From Saccharomycopsis malanga (lineage: Eukaryota; Ascomycota; Saccharomycetes; Ascoideales; Saccharomycopsidaceae): a stretch of DNA of 64,000 bases. The stretch spans positions 2,170,501-2,234,500 of the forward strand of contig CP025324.1 of NCBI GenBank assembly GCA_004014935.1, in the 5' to 3' direction. A program made the position numbers and the translations under genes. The notes beneath the pieces are model-generated. The model saw nothing but the letters and a program-made list of their open reading frames with translations. It made no database searches and was not told the DNA's origin. Position 1 is the first letter of the stretch. The number at the start of each line of letters is the position of its first letter. Positions 18,769 through 27,636 of this stretch are shown here, piece after piece.

Positions 18769-19608
18769 TTAACCACTTGTCTCCTTATCATTATCATTGA
18801 TGCTGGCATTTGCTTGAGTATCATTATACTCTGCAGTGCCATTATTTTCTGTATTATCATCGCCAATCTCAGGGTTTTCATCACCATTATTGGTCTCACC
18901 ATGTTTATGTTTTCTTCTTCTCTTTCTCTTTTTAGCACCATCATCTTTTTCAGGGTTGTCATCCTTAGGTTTTCTTTTCTTCACACTCAACGGGTTAGGC
19001 TCCTTTGGTCCCTTTCTCTTTGGTTTTGGCTTAGCTTTCTCCTGTTCGCCCTCGCCCAGAGACTCTGCATCTTTCACCAACCCTGCTTCAACATCATTCA
19101 ATCCCTTGCTTAACTTGGCATTCTCATACCGCTGCTGTTTCTTGACACTTGCATCACTCAATGGCTCCATCACCATTACAGAACGATTCATGTGAATCAA
19201 TGGGATTCCTGGAATCTTTCTAAGTTTACGTCTTAACTCCACGTCCTGTGCGACAACTACATATCTATGCTTATTCTGTCCTTTGATATTAACAATCCCT
19301 TCAATACATTCGCTTACAGGAACTGCATTATCTTTATGTCCACACCGTCTACGCTCAAAACTTTTTGCCAAGTTGATCGCCAGCTGATTCTTCAGCTCGT
19401 AAAGCTTTTGCATTGCGCATTGTGTTATCATCGGCTTGACTTCATCCTGAACTGTATTCTTCAAATATTTGACAAGATCAAACCGCGCATGGTCTGCAAT
19501 TGTAACAATCTCATCATCCAATATTACTTGATATGGTGCACGGAACTTGAACGTATGTATATATACAAGCATTTGCTTTCTATACGACTTTGCTCTCTTT
19601 TGCCTCAT
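18769..19608 (-). CDS. UTP23: rRNA-processing protein Utp23
   Basis: A 279-residue nucleolar protein of the SSU processome, a PIN-fold protein with a CCHC zinc site needed for early pre-rRNA cleavages and release of snR30. The start MRQKRAKSYRKQMLVYIHTF is almost identical to S. cerevisiae Utp23, followed by FRAPYQVILDD, the zinc-binding residues around VKPMITQCAMQ and FERRRCGHK...SEC, and HRYVVVAQDVELRRKLRKIP. The C-terminal 90 residues are a basic then acidic tail (KPKRKGPKEPNPLSVKKRKP). Two CTG codons (19381-19383 and 19393-19395) sit where S. cerevisiae has Gly and Thr, which favours Ser decoding. PAC and RRPE motifs lie upstream. Confidence 0.95.
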   Translation of the reverse strand: MRQKRAKSYRKQMLVYIHTFKFRAPYQVILDDEIVTIADHARFDLVKYLKNTVQDEVKPMITQCAMQKLYELKNQLAINLAKSFERRRCGHKDNAVPVSECIEGIVNIKGQNKHRYVVVAQDVELRRKLRKIPGIPLIHMNRSVMVMEPLSDASVKKQQRYENAKLSKGLNDVEAGLVKDAESLGEGEQEKAKPKPKRKGPKEPNPLSVKKRKPKDDNPEKDDGAKKRKRRRKHKHGETNNGDENPEIGDDNTENNGTAEYNDTQANASINDNDKETSG

Positions 19609-19688
19609 TTTACTTTACTTTTATTCCAATATTTCCACCGACTTTCCTCTTAAAACCGGACGTATTCTGCCCTTTCCTCTACTTTTAT

Positions 19689-19713
19689 CTCATCGCCTAA
19701 CAATAATTTTTCA
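19689..19713 (-). promoter_or_regulatory. PAC and RRPE ribosome-biogenesis motifs upstream of UTP23
   Basis: On the minus strand TGAAAAATT (19705-19713, RRPE-like) is followed 8 bp later by GCGATGAG (19689-19696, exact PAC core), 81 bp from the UTP23 ATG. This pair is the classic promoter signature of yeast rRNA-processing genes, and it fits the gene beside it. Confidence 0.75.
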
Positions 19714-19751
19714 CTTTAAAAATATTTTTATGCACGATGACCTTACCCTGT

Positions 19752-19814
19752 GTAGTGCGTTTAGACTATTGTGCGTTGATAATAGTGCGCTTAGAACAGT
19801 GTGCGTTTAGAATT
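19752..19814 (+). repeat. Four-copy direct repeat in the UTP23-GEP7 promoter
   Basis: Four units of about 16-17 bp: TAGTGCGTTTAGA, TTGTGCGTTGATA, TAGTGCGCTTAGA, TGTGCGTTTAGAA. The shared core is GTGCGYTTAGA. They lie about 100-160 bp upstream of GEP7. They may be repeated binding sites or a small tandem expansion. Confidence 0.65.
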
Positions 19815-19911
19815 TTCATTTAGAGTAATAAAGAGTGTAATTACCATATATTAAAGAATATTCTTCATAAAATAGACCAGTTATATTGAAAATATTGAAG
19901 AATTGTATAAT

Positions 19912-20856
19912 ATGATACGACGGGAGTTCAATACGATAGCGTGGATGGTAAGAGGCACGAATTTGTGTCAGGTACGAACCATACATTTAACAAAATCATT
20001 GAAAAACCAGGAAAAAAGCAAGACAGATCAAAAGGGCACATTGCCAGACCATTCTGAAACAATTATAGACTTTGAGGCAGTGAGAAAAATTCAGTCCAAA
20101 AGAATAACTCCCTCTCAAAAGAGAAAACAAGCTGCAGAGCTAGCACGCACCAGTATTTCTGACATTTTTGACTTTGTCTCTAGCCAGAGTCCTGAGGATG
20201 TGAATTATAAGGAGCCTGTAGATGTAAATGCAATCATCAATTCTAAGCAGCCAGGAAATGCGTTTTGTAGATTATCATTCAACCAGCAGGAGCAGATCGT
20301 TGAAACTTTAGATCCTTATCGGTACGAGGAATGGCCTCGAGTAGACCCAAATGTCAAGAGACTCTTGTATGTTGTAGCTTACGGTAATTGGGGACCAAGA
20401 CTGTCGTTTGTTAATCCTGTAGGAGGATCTTTGAAAGGTAAATCTGTTGAAATCAATAACCAATCGTATATCCCCGAAGACGTACCATTTTCTGTTCCAT
20501 CTCAAATTAAAACCACACAGCCCTCGGCATCTACCAAAGTAACGAAACTTGCTCCAATCAACTTGATGTTCGCTACTAAGGAACGTCGTGACCAGTACAA
20601 TAAAAACGTCAAATCACTCGACCCTGTCAGCCAGACAGTGGTGATCCTTGGGTTCTTGGTGTCTGGCCTTGCTATTATCAAAGACAAGTTTTTCAGCGAG
20701 GAGACTGATGAGTCTTCACCCAGTGGTGAAATTATTGATAGCATGGAATGTATAGCAGAAGCCCCAGAAACGGTTAAAGAAAATTTTCCTAGTGCAGACC
20801 TCCAGAAGCCAGCTATTTTCCAAGGGAAAAAATGGTATTACTTGTGGTTGAAATGA
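19912..20856 (+). CDS. GEP7: Gep7-like mitochondrial protein
   Basis: A 314-residue protein from the first ATG at 19912 (MIRREFNTI); the frame is open a little upstream but only from a TTG. A basic N-terminus (VRTIHLTKSL) looks like a mitochondrial presequence. Similarity to S. cerevisiae Gep7 (genetic interactor of prohibitins, function unknown) is seen in the middle (YGNWGPRLSFV against SFGFLGPRTQFV) and before the only membrane segment (SLDPVSQTVVILGFLVSGLA against SIDPFSKAIISF). The CTG codon at 20401-20403 aligns with Thr in Gep7. The C-terminal tail after the membrane segment is longer than in yeast. The assignment rests on two blocks. Confidence 0.72.
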   Translation: MIRREFNTIAWMVRGTNLCQVRTIHLTKSLKNQEKSKTDQKGTLPDHSETIIDFEAVRKIQSKRITPSQKRKQAAELARTSISDIFDFVSSQSPEDVNYKEPVDVNAIINSKQPGNAFCRLSFNQQEQIVETLDPYRYEEWPRVDPNVKRLLYVVAYGNWGPRLSFVNPVGGSLKGKSVEINNQSYIPEDVPFSVPSQIKTTQPSASTKVTKLAPINLMFATKERRDQYNKNVKSLDPVSQTVVILGFLVSGLAIIKDKFFSEETDESSPSGEIIDSMECIAEAPETVKENFPSADLQKPAIFQGKKWYYLWLK

Positions 20857-20907
20857 AGTGTTTGTAATATAAAAGACAGACTGTATTTCGTGAGTTCAAT
20901 TTACATT

Positions 20908-21248
20908 ATTTTACTTTGTAAATCCGCTGAGCCCCATGGTTCAGTGGCTAATACTCTCGAAAACGAGAACAAAGACTTGACATGCTCAAAGGTTCGATTC
21001 CAGACACGAGCACTTTTTTCTATGCTGAATGTGATATCACAGGCAAGTGTAACTGTCTGAAATATGACCTAGGCCAATAATGCTTACTTTCCAATTTATT
21101 AAACAAAATCTAGTGGTTGCTTTCAACCAATTGGGTGACAAGATTATGACCAGCAGGACATGATTGGGTTTTACATGACGTGTATATACGAAACTGATAT
21201 TTATTGAGCTCGAAATATAAGATAGCATAATTATGATTTTACCTTGTA
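20908..21248 (+). mobile_element. SINE-like element (20924-21235) with 13-bp target-site duplication
   Basis: The clearest copy. Head CCGCTGAGCCCCATGGTTC, box A TGGTTCAGTGG (20937-20947), exact box B GGTTCGATTCC (20991-21001), then T-run CACTTTTTTC. Body: CAGGCAAGTGTAACTGTCTG, ATATGACCTAGGCCAA, CCAATTGGGTGACAAGATTA, CATGATTGGGTTTTACATGA. 3' end: CGTGTATATACGAAACTGAT, TTATTGAGCTCGAAATATAA and an AT-rich tail. It is flanked by ATTTTACTTTGTA (20908-20920) and ATTTTACCTTGTA (21236-21248), 12 of 13 identical, as expected for target-primed retroposition. It lies 3' of GEP7. Confidence 0.88.
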
Positions 21249-21942
21249 GTTTTTATTTAATTTCAATTTCAGGTGTTTACTTAATTTGTATTTTATGTTG
21301 TTTACTAGACATTATATTACTATGTTCAATTAATGTACTTTGAATTTGTATGTCAAAATGGAGCTTATAAATTCCAATAAAAAAAATTCTGACAGGCTTA
21401 ATTTATCAAAATCCTCTTCACCCTTCCACCATTTTGGATTTAACAGTTAATGAAAATGAAACGACTTTCCAAATCAAAGACAAAAATGGTGTCACACCTT
21501 CTATTTCCCTGCTCCTTACGAAAACAATAGAAAGACAAGACATTGTATAATACAAGTAGCGATAAATATGGACAGGAAAAAAGTGACTATATACAAGCAA
21601 AACAATTATCCAGCAAACAAACAAGAAACCAAAAGTGAAAATAAAATTTAAAAGCACATTAAAAATAGGCAGGAATGAAATTGAACAAAACAATAACCAA
21701 AGATTCGGTCTTGTCAGAAGCCGTTAACAAACAATGAGTAGAAAACAAAATGCATTAAACCAATAACCAAACAATTCCAATAAACAAAAGACAAAAAAAA
21801 TGACAGTAAGACAAGTAAAGAAGAGAGTGAAGCTTCTGACAAGATAAAATAAAAAAATGCAGGCCCGTCCCAATAAACTTAACTCATCGAGCGAGCCCAC
21901 AGTAGGCAAAACATCTCTTCACTACGTTTCTCCTTGCCCTGT
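21249..21942. other. Intergenic, A-rich, no gene seen
   Basis: Between the SINE-like copy and the 3' end of the ATPase inhibitor gene. Plus-strand A-rich, many AAACAA words, likely 3' untranslated and flanking DNA. The minus-strand frames here are hydrophobic, T-rich translations without family resemblance. Confidence 0.5.
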
Positions 21943-22260
21943 TTATTTAAACTGCTTCAAAGATTTATATTCGTTGATCTTGTTTTCCAAATCATTGATC
22001 TGTTGTTTAATGCGAGCCAACTCTTCTTTAAACTCTTTAATGTGTGCGTTCTCGTACTGGTGAATAAACACGTTTTCCTCGGCTCTTTCGCGCTCCTTGA
22101 AGATGTTGAAGCCAGAATATGCTCTTTGAGAGTTCCTGGTGGTTGACATAAACTTTTTCATTAGTGGGGCGGTGAATACAGCATGGCGAACAATGACTAA
22201 GGTTGTCATCTTAGGCAATGTGCTGCCAAGAACAGCCCGAGGAACCATTGCAACTGTCAT
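21943..22260 (-). CDS. INH1: Mitochondrial F1F0-ATPase inhibitor (IF1/Inh1 family)
   Basis: A 105-residue protein: mitochondrial presequence (MTVAMVPRAVLGSTLPKMTT, then VRHAVFTAPLMKKFMSTTRN), then the IF1 core FKERERAEENVFIHQYEN and a C-terminal coiled coil EELARIKQQINDLENKINEY. The family binds F1 when matrix pH drops and stops wasteful ATP hydrolysis. S. cerevisiae Inh1 and Stf1 share KRERATEDFFVRQREKEQL at the same place. Start at 22260 or the ATG at 22248; both give a presequence. Inh1 and Stf1 cannot be separated by eye. Divergent from RAD6. Confidence 0.8.
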   Translation of the reverse strand: MTVAMVPRAVLGSTLPKMTTLVIVRHAVFTAPLMKKFMSTTRNSQRAYSGFNIFKERERAEENVFIHQYENAHIKEFKEELARIKQQINDLENKINEYKSLKQFK

Positions 22261-22965
22261 GGTTGATATCTATATGAAAGTAGAGCAATAGAGGGAAAAT
22301 ATAAATCACCAATACTACCTGCTGGATTGGTAAGTTGATGAAGATGGGTTTTTAAAATATTAATGACAGGAAAATCAGGCAGTTTTTGCCCCCTTTATAT
22401 ACCCTTCTGAGTCTTACATCCTACAATATACAGCTCAGTCTTCTGACGGCATATAGACACTTCTCCAGACGTCAATATCCATAAATCAGTCCCAAAGGAC
22501 TGCCAAACAGGATATTCCTCTACAGAATCGCCAGCAAAAACCAGTAGGACCCCCCATCGCTCTCCTCCATATGATACGTGCATATACATACATATGTCGT
22601 GCTCTTAGCAATTTATGGGGGTGGGAAAGACGAGAAAAAAAAAAGCAGCACACTCCGGTGCGGTCGCCATCATCGAGTTGCCACCATAATGATGATATAT
22701 AAAGAGTATTATCATTGGGAGTGTATGAATGATTGTGACAAATAGATTGACGTTCAAGTGGTGTCAATTAATTCTTTCGGACATATAAAAAGGCCATCAA
22801 ATATAAGTTGTGTGGCTTTAACGTTTTTCAATTCTTTTTGATTATTGTAACAAATTTGATTTTATCAAGGCTCATTCGTTTGATTGATTTATCAGTTGAC
22901 GCGATCAACATTTCAACAGTTTTTATTTTCACCAATCCACAGTTTACACCCAGCAATTACAGATA
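22261..22965. other. Divergent promoter region of INH1 and RAD6
   Basis: 705 bp. It holds TATA-like sequences on the RAD6 side (GATATATAAAGAG at 22693) and CATATACATACATATG near 22580. No repeats of the SINE-like family. No coding frame is supported. Confidence 0.5.
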
Positions 22966-23637
22966 ATGTCTACCCCTGCGAGAAGAAGATTGATGCGCGA
23001 TTTCAAGGTATGTTAACCAGACGGTTGTTTGACAGCTTCTTTATGTCCCGCCTGTAGATCAACATCTTATGATTAGGAGGTGATTTTGGTAAAGATCATT
23101 CTCGCCGATTGTAACCAACATGTCCTGTTATTATATAGACAAACTAACGATTAATTTCATAGCGAATGCAACAGGATGCGCCAGCTGGTTTGAGTGCTTC
23201 TCCTTTGCCTGATAATGTTCTTGTTTGGTAAGTGGCGTTTCGATTTGAGTGTCTTTGGGCATAATACTAACAAAAACAGGAATGCAGTTATCATTGGCCC
23301 ATCAGATACGCCTTTTGAAGACGGGACTTTCAAGCTCAGAATGACGTTTGACGAACAGTATCCGAACAAGCCACCAGCAGTCAAGTTTCTAAGCAAAATG
23401 TTCCATCCCAACGTCTATGCGAGCGGAGAGTTGTGTTTGGACATTTTGCAGAACAGATGGTCGCCAACATATGATGTGGCCTCCATATTAACTTCCGTAC
23501 AATCTTTGTTGAACGATCCTAACATTTCCAGTCCTGCCAACGTCGAGGCTGCCAACTTGTACAAAGACCACAGATCACAGTATACCCAAAGAGTCAAGGA
23601 TACAGTTGAGGAGAGTTGGGAGGACGAGTTTGAGTAG
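22966..23637 (+). CDS. RAD6: Ubiquitin-conjugating enzyme Rad6 (three exons)
   Basis: Exons 22966-23007, 23163-23227 and 23280-23637. Introns have GTATGT...CATAG (155 bp) and GTAAGT...TACTAAC...CAG (52 bp). The spliced protein has 154 residues, beginning [20 protein letters not shown]. Active-site cysteine C88 lies in [12 protein letters not shown], and HPNVYASGE and the UBC fold are complete. Rad6 ubiquitinates PCNA (with Rad18), histone H2B (with Bre1) and N-end-rule substrates (with Ubr1). The C-terminus ends WEDEFE without the long acidic tail of S. cerevisiae Rad6 (172 residues), so tail-dependent activities may differ. Two introns in a yeast gene of this size are unusual for Saccharomyces. 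Confidence 0.97.
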
Positions 23638-23868
23638 ATACTGTCTGTGCTTTACTTATTCCAGCACAATAATCTTTGAATGTTCGAAATGTCTATTTTT
23701 TTTCTGTTTTCTTTATAAAAACTATTATATTTTTATTTCTCGTTTTTGTTCTGTTCAATCAAACCCATGCCACTCGCTTCTTTATATTTATTTGCGTTTA
23801 TAAACTCTTGTATTGTATCATATACACACCATTAGCTATAAGTTTGTACTCAACTGGAGTCTGTAGAA

Positions 23869-24262
23869 GCCGCTAGGCCGTATGGCTCAGTGGTCAATGC
23901 TCTCAGAGAAGATAAAAATACATAACAAGGTATTTCAACCGTTAGTACTCTCATAAAAGAGAAAAAAGACCTAACAGGCACACCGGTTCGATTCCCAAGA
24001 CCAACACTTTTACTCGCTGCTTTTTACAATGCTGAACGTGAGTGACTTCACAGGCAAGTGCAACTGTCTGAAACACGACCTAGACCAAAGTCTAGTGCTA
24101 ACTTTCCAACCCATCGGGAGTTCAGGAAAAAGACGGTGGGCAGCTAACAATGACCGGGACATTATTGGGTTTTGCCCACTGGATTTTACCAAGTCCCCTT
24201 AGACATAACGCGTATATACGAAACTGATATGTACTGGGCTTAAAATATATGATATTATTTTA
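23869..24262 (+). mobile_element. SINE-like element, longest copy with boxes A and B
   Basis: Head GCCGCTAGGCCGTATGGCTC, box A TGGCTCAGTGG (23883-23893). The post-box-A segment is duplicated (GCTCTCAGAGAAGATAAAAA ... ACTCTCATAAAAGAGAAAAA), then exact box B GGTTCGATTCC at 23985-23995, T-run, and the full body (CAGGCAAGTGCAACTGTCTG, ACGACCTAGACCAAAG, CATTATTGGGTTTTGCCCAC, ATTTTACCAAGTCCCCTTAG). The 3' end is CGCGTATATACGAAACTGAT, ACTGGGCTTAAAATATATGA and TATTATTTTAT. Downstream of RAD6. Boxes A and B are about 100 bp apart because of the duplication. Confidence 0.82.
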
Positions 24263-24352
24263 TGAACACTACAATAGCATGCATACATGTTGAACGATGA
24301 ATACTGGTTAAAAAAAGGCTCTGCAGCAGGCTGCATACTCCTACAGACTCTA

Positions 24353-24378
24353 ATAACATCATATATTTCAAGTCTAGT
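24353..24378 (-). mobile_element. SINE-like element, very short 3' fragment
   Basis: Minus-strand TACTAGACTTGAAATATATG ATG: the terminal signature alone, wedged between the plus-strand copy and the TAA array. It may be a duplicated piece of the next element's end. Confidence 0.5.
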
Positions 24379-24529
<151 letters not shown>

Positions 24530-24753
24530 CTTATATTTCAAATCCAGTAAATATCAGTTTCATATATACACGCCATGTCTAAAGGAATTTGGTAAAATCC
24601 AGTAAGGAAACCCCAATCATGCCGTACTAATCACAATCGACTCATCTTTTGGCCTATTAGGCTGTTTTCGAGAGTACTAGTAATTAGACTGTCCTGCCAG
24701 GTCTTTTTCTCTTCTCCTAGAGTGCTAGCTACTGAACCATCCAGCCCAGCGAC
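24530..24753 (-). mobile_element. SINE-like element, box-B-less subfamily, with long ATT tail
   Basis: Read on the minus strand: GTCGCTGGGCTGGATGGTTC with box A TGGTTCAGTAG, the duplicated segment (GCACTCTAGGAGAAGAG ... GACCTGGCAGG; TACTCTCGAAAACAGCCTAA), GAGTCGATTGTGATTAGTAC, GGCATGATTGGGGTTTCC, ATTTTACCAAATTCC, GGCGTGTATATATGAAACTG, TACTGGATTTGAAATATAAG, then the (ATT)50 tail at 24379-24529. It lies tail-to-tail with the plus-strand copy at 23869. Confidence 0.85.
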
Positions 24754-24968
24754 ATCCTAGGCTTCAATTTACTGCATAAAACAACCAAGCCATCTTTTTA
24801 TCAACATGACGCTACTTGCTACTTTGATAGTATGGGTAAAGCGTAAAAATAGTTGTATTAGAATATCATAAAAGAATTAAAAAAGGCCTAAAAAGCATCA
24901 AGCTATGGGAATAAAATTGGTGTATTTATAAGGGGGAACTGAGAATCAACGAGCAACGTCAGGTCAGG

Positions 24969-26669
24969 TCATATATGATCACCTATAAACTTGGCGTACT
25001 GGCTATCAAACCCAGTGCTATATCTGCTGTTGTTTGCTTCAGCATAGTCTTCGTCACTGTCAATGTCCCAATTGTCACTAAATGTTGATGCGTTAGGATC
25101 AAAGCTTGAAGAGTGGTTTGTTTTCTTAAATGCTTCGTTTGGCGAAGCTACAGAATATTTAGGGCTGAATTCATCTCCAAAATGTCTTTCTGTACTTGGC
25201 TGTTTCTTGCCATTGACTTCCTCCTCCAAAGCTCTGAGTCTTTCTTGTAAAGAGCTCCGGCCATTAAAGCTGTCTGACAGTGGCGGCGGTTTACGTCTTG
25301 GGCTAGTTGATTTTCTAGAATAAGATTGCTGTTGCTCTTCTTCCTGAGGAGGGGGTTTACGAGAGTAGCGTGATACTCTAGAAGGAGTGCTACTGATACT
25401 TTTGTGAGGCGGTGGGGAAGGCACATCGTTTGTGATACGACTTTCTTCATCCCAGAGGGCCTTGGAGCGATTGAACTCTGGCAATTTTGGCAAAACCGAC
25501 GAGATTCTCATTGGGTCGATTTGCAGCTCACTGCTTAGTCTCAGTGGCGACATGGACCGGCTGTGCTGAGGGTTTCGGTAAGGGCGGCGAGCTTCCGAGT
25601 CTTTGTATTGCAAATACCGAGGATGGTCTCTATTGTTACGGTACCAATCGGTTTGGACCTCTTTTTCCAAGTCGTCAAAAGAAGCGCTGATGGACTTGAG
25701 GTTTCTCTCGTGTCCTGGAGGCGTGTTTCTTACGGGGCTTACACTATGGCTTTTTCTGTAGCTTGCCCTGTCATACAAAGACTCGTCGTACTCGGACCGG
25801 CTTTCGTGGAGAATCGACTGTGCAAGAGCTGGATTTCTAGAAAGCAACTCTTCAAACTTGCCTGGATATTCTCTCAAGATCTGTTTCGCAATGCTGTCGT
25901 TGAAATCTACAGACTGTTGGAGCACCGGATTCAGTGCAAACAGTTCCCCACTGTGTGTGGAGCCTGTGAGATACGATGACGCGGTATCTGAAAACCCAGA
26001 GTTTCTAGAGCTTCCGTAAGAACTCTGCTGACTAAGAAGATGTCTGAGAGACGGCCGGTAACTCCCATACGAGTCTGTGCCCGTTCTAAACGACATGGCA
26101 TCATTTTCCTGCGGTTTTCCACGGGTTTGGAAACTAAAGGTGCTGTAGTCGTCCTCTTCATATCTGTCAGCTTCGTCCACATCGCCATCTTCCTCATCTG
26201 GACGACTAGGTAACGGTCTCACTGTGTTCCGATGCAACGTCACTGCTCCCTTCTTTCTCACTGGCTCCACCGGAGTCACTGGGTAAAACGTCATCTCAAC
26301 ATACACCTCGCCAGCTGCACGGCCAGCATACTGCAATGGGTGCCATTTGTCGTATCCCTCATCGCTCGAGGCACTGAACACAGGCGTGCAATCTATCTCG
26401 GTATCCCCAATCAACACTGGTGACTTTTTAGTCTCATCCAACACCGATAGCTTCAAAAGTGGATTGATCTCGCTTGTGAGCTGGAATCGCGACTCGTGGT
26501 TCCATTCCGGTGTTTGGCCTCCTCGAGTAATAGCTGGTGTACGGTCAACAATGTTTGCAATCCGTGCAATACAATATGGATTCTGCTTATCCAACTTGCG
26601 GCGATTTGGAAGATTCCGTGCCTTGAGAATCACAATTATTAACGTGCCATTGCCTCTAAGGTCTGACAT
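24969..26669 (-). CDS. INN1: C2-domain cytokinesis protein, Inn1-like
   Basis: A 566-residue protein with an N-terminal C2 domain (residues about 6-130: NGTLIIVILKARNLPNRRKL, NPYCIARI, GGQTPEWNHESRFQL, LIGDTEIDCTPVF, GEVYVEMTFYPVTP), as in S. cerevisiae Inn1. Inn1 couples actomyosin ring contraction to plasma membrane ingression and activates chitin synthase Chs2 at the bud neck. The long C-terminal part is low-complexity, rich in Ser/Arg/Pro, with several PxxP stretches (VPSPPPHKS, RKPPPQEEE, RRKPPPLSDS) that in Inn1 bind the SH3 domains of Hof1 and Cyk3. It is longer than yeast Inn1 (409). Fic1-type proteins also have a C2 plus proline-rich tail, so the call is strong for the family and good for the gene. 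Confidence 0.82.
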   Translation of the reverse strand: MSDLRGNGTLIIVILKARNLPNRRKLDKQNPYCIARIANIVDRTPAITRGGQTPEWNHESRFQLTSEINPLLKLSVLDETKKSPVLIGDTEIDCTPVFSASSDEGYDKWHPLQYAGRAAGEVYVEMTFYPVTPVEPVRKKGAVTLHRNTVRPLPSRPDEEDGDVDEADRYEEDDYSTFSFQTRGKPQENDAMSFRTGTDSYGSYRPSLRHLLSQQSSYGSSRNSGFSDTASSYLTGSTHSGELFALNPVLQQSVDFNDSIAKQILREYPGKFEELLSRNPALAQSILHESRSEYDESLYDRASYRKSHSVSPVRNTPPGHERNLKSISASFDDLEKEVQTDWYRNNRDHPRYLQYKDSEARRPYRNPQHSRSMSPLRLSSELQIDPMRISSVLPKLPEFNRSKALWDEESRITNDVPSPPPHKSISSTPSRVSRYSRKPPPQEEEQQQSYSRKSTSPRRKPPPLSDSFNGRSSLQERLRALEEEVNGKKQPSTERHFGDEFSPKYSVASPNEAFKKTNHSSSFDPNASTFSDNWDIDSDEDYAEANNSRYSTGFDSQYAKFIGDHI

Positions 26670-27530
26670 TTGTTGATTTATTTTGTTTTACTAACTAAAC
26701 CTTTATTTTTCTATCTTCTTTCTTTTCTTATTGGGCTTTTTTGCTTTATAATGTCTCCAGCACTGCTGATAATGATCTCCAAATTTCAAATATACGTCTT
26801 TATACTTTCTGTGAACAAAAATGTGTCAAAAACTCGTCCAACAAAGAAATAAAACACATGAAATACTGCGCTGACAATCTGATTCCCTGCCCGTCTGCTT
26901 GATCCCAACTTTTCTTACCTTATTTACCTCCATCTTGATCTCGTTTAAAGTGTTTCTACTCTGCCTCCTTGTTTTCTTTTTTCCTATTAAGGAAGATACA
27001 TGATGCATTGTCTTGCAGTGGGTTGCATACATGGGTATATGCTGAAAAATTTATCATGGCCATTTGAATAACTATAGTGAAATAATGTGTATAATAAATA
27101 GCATAATGATTTAGTGTCCAGGAGAATAGTCAACCCTTGAATTTGATTCATTAAAAAATTTATCAACCATCTCTGCTTTATAGAAAAGTACTGGTAATTT
27201 TGCATTACAGTTTTCCTGTACAATTTATTTACGAGTTTGTCAAAACTTAGGCACATCTCTTTTCTGTAGACATGTCAGTATACTCGCTCGTTGTACCTGC
27301 TTAATGGTTATATATTGATCTCTATTCTGTTATGATGCAAGTAAAAGCATATTGTTAAAAATTGTGAGACATTGAATCAAAGTCTGCATTGGGTTTAACC
27401 CATGGTCACTATTACAGGTTTCAACCAGCCATTCTTCTTGCTCATGTTATGCCTCTTATATCTATATTTAGAATAGATAGATATCTTATTGAAATAATCT
27501 AAAAATAAATGTCAAGAAAAAAAAAAGAAA
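26670..27530. other. Intergenic upstream of INN1, no gene seen
   Basis: INN1 promoter and flanking DNA up to the tRNA-Pro gene. It holds TGCAT words at 27000-27030 (GATGCATTG, GTTGCATAC). Otherwise AT-rich and featureless. Confidence 0.45.
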
Positions 27531-27636
27531 GGGCCGAGCTGGGAATTGAACCCAGGGCCTCTCGTATGCTTGGTTAACCCGATTTTCACCAGGCTCGTTA
27601 CCCAAAACGAGAATCATACCACTAGACCACGCGGCC
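27531..27636 (-). tRNA. tRNA-Pro: tRNA-Pro(TGG) with intron
   Basis: Minus strand: GGCCGCGTGGTCTAGTGGTA, anticodon stem CTCGT and loop TTTGGG (anticodon TGG), an intron of about 30 nt directly after position 37, then CATACGAGAGGCCCTGGGTTC with box B GGTTCAATTCC and the 3' end CTCGGCCC. The acceptor stem pairs except position 6:67, a mismatch shared with S. cerevisiae tRNA-Pro(TGG), which also carries an intron at this site. A T-run follows downstream of the gene. Confidence 0.95.
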
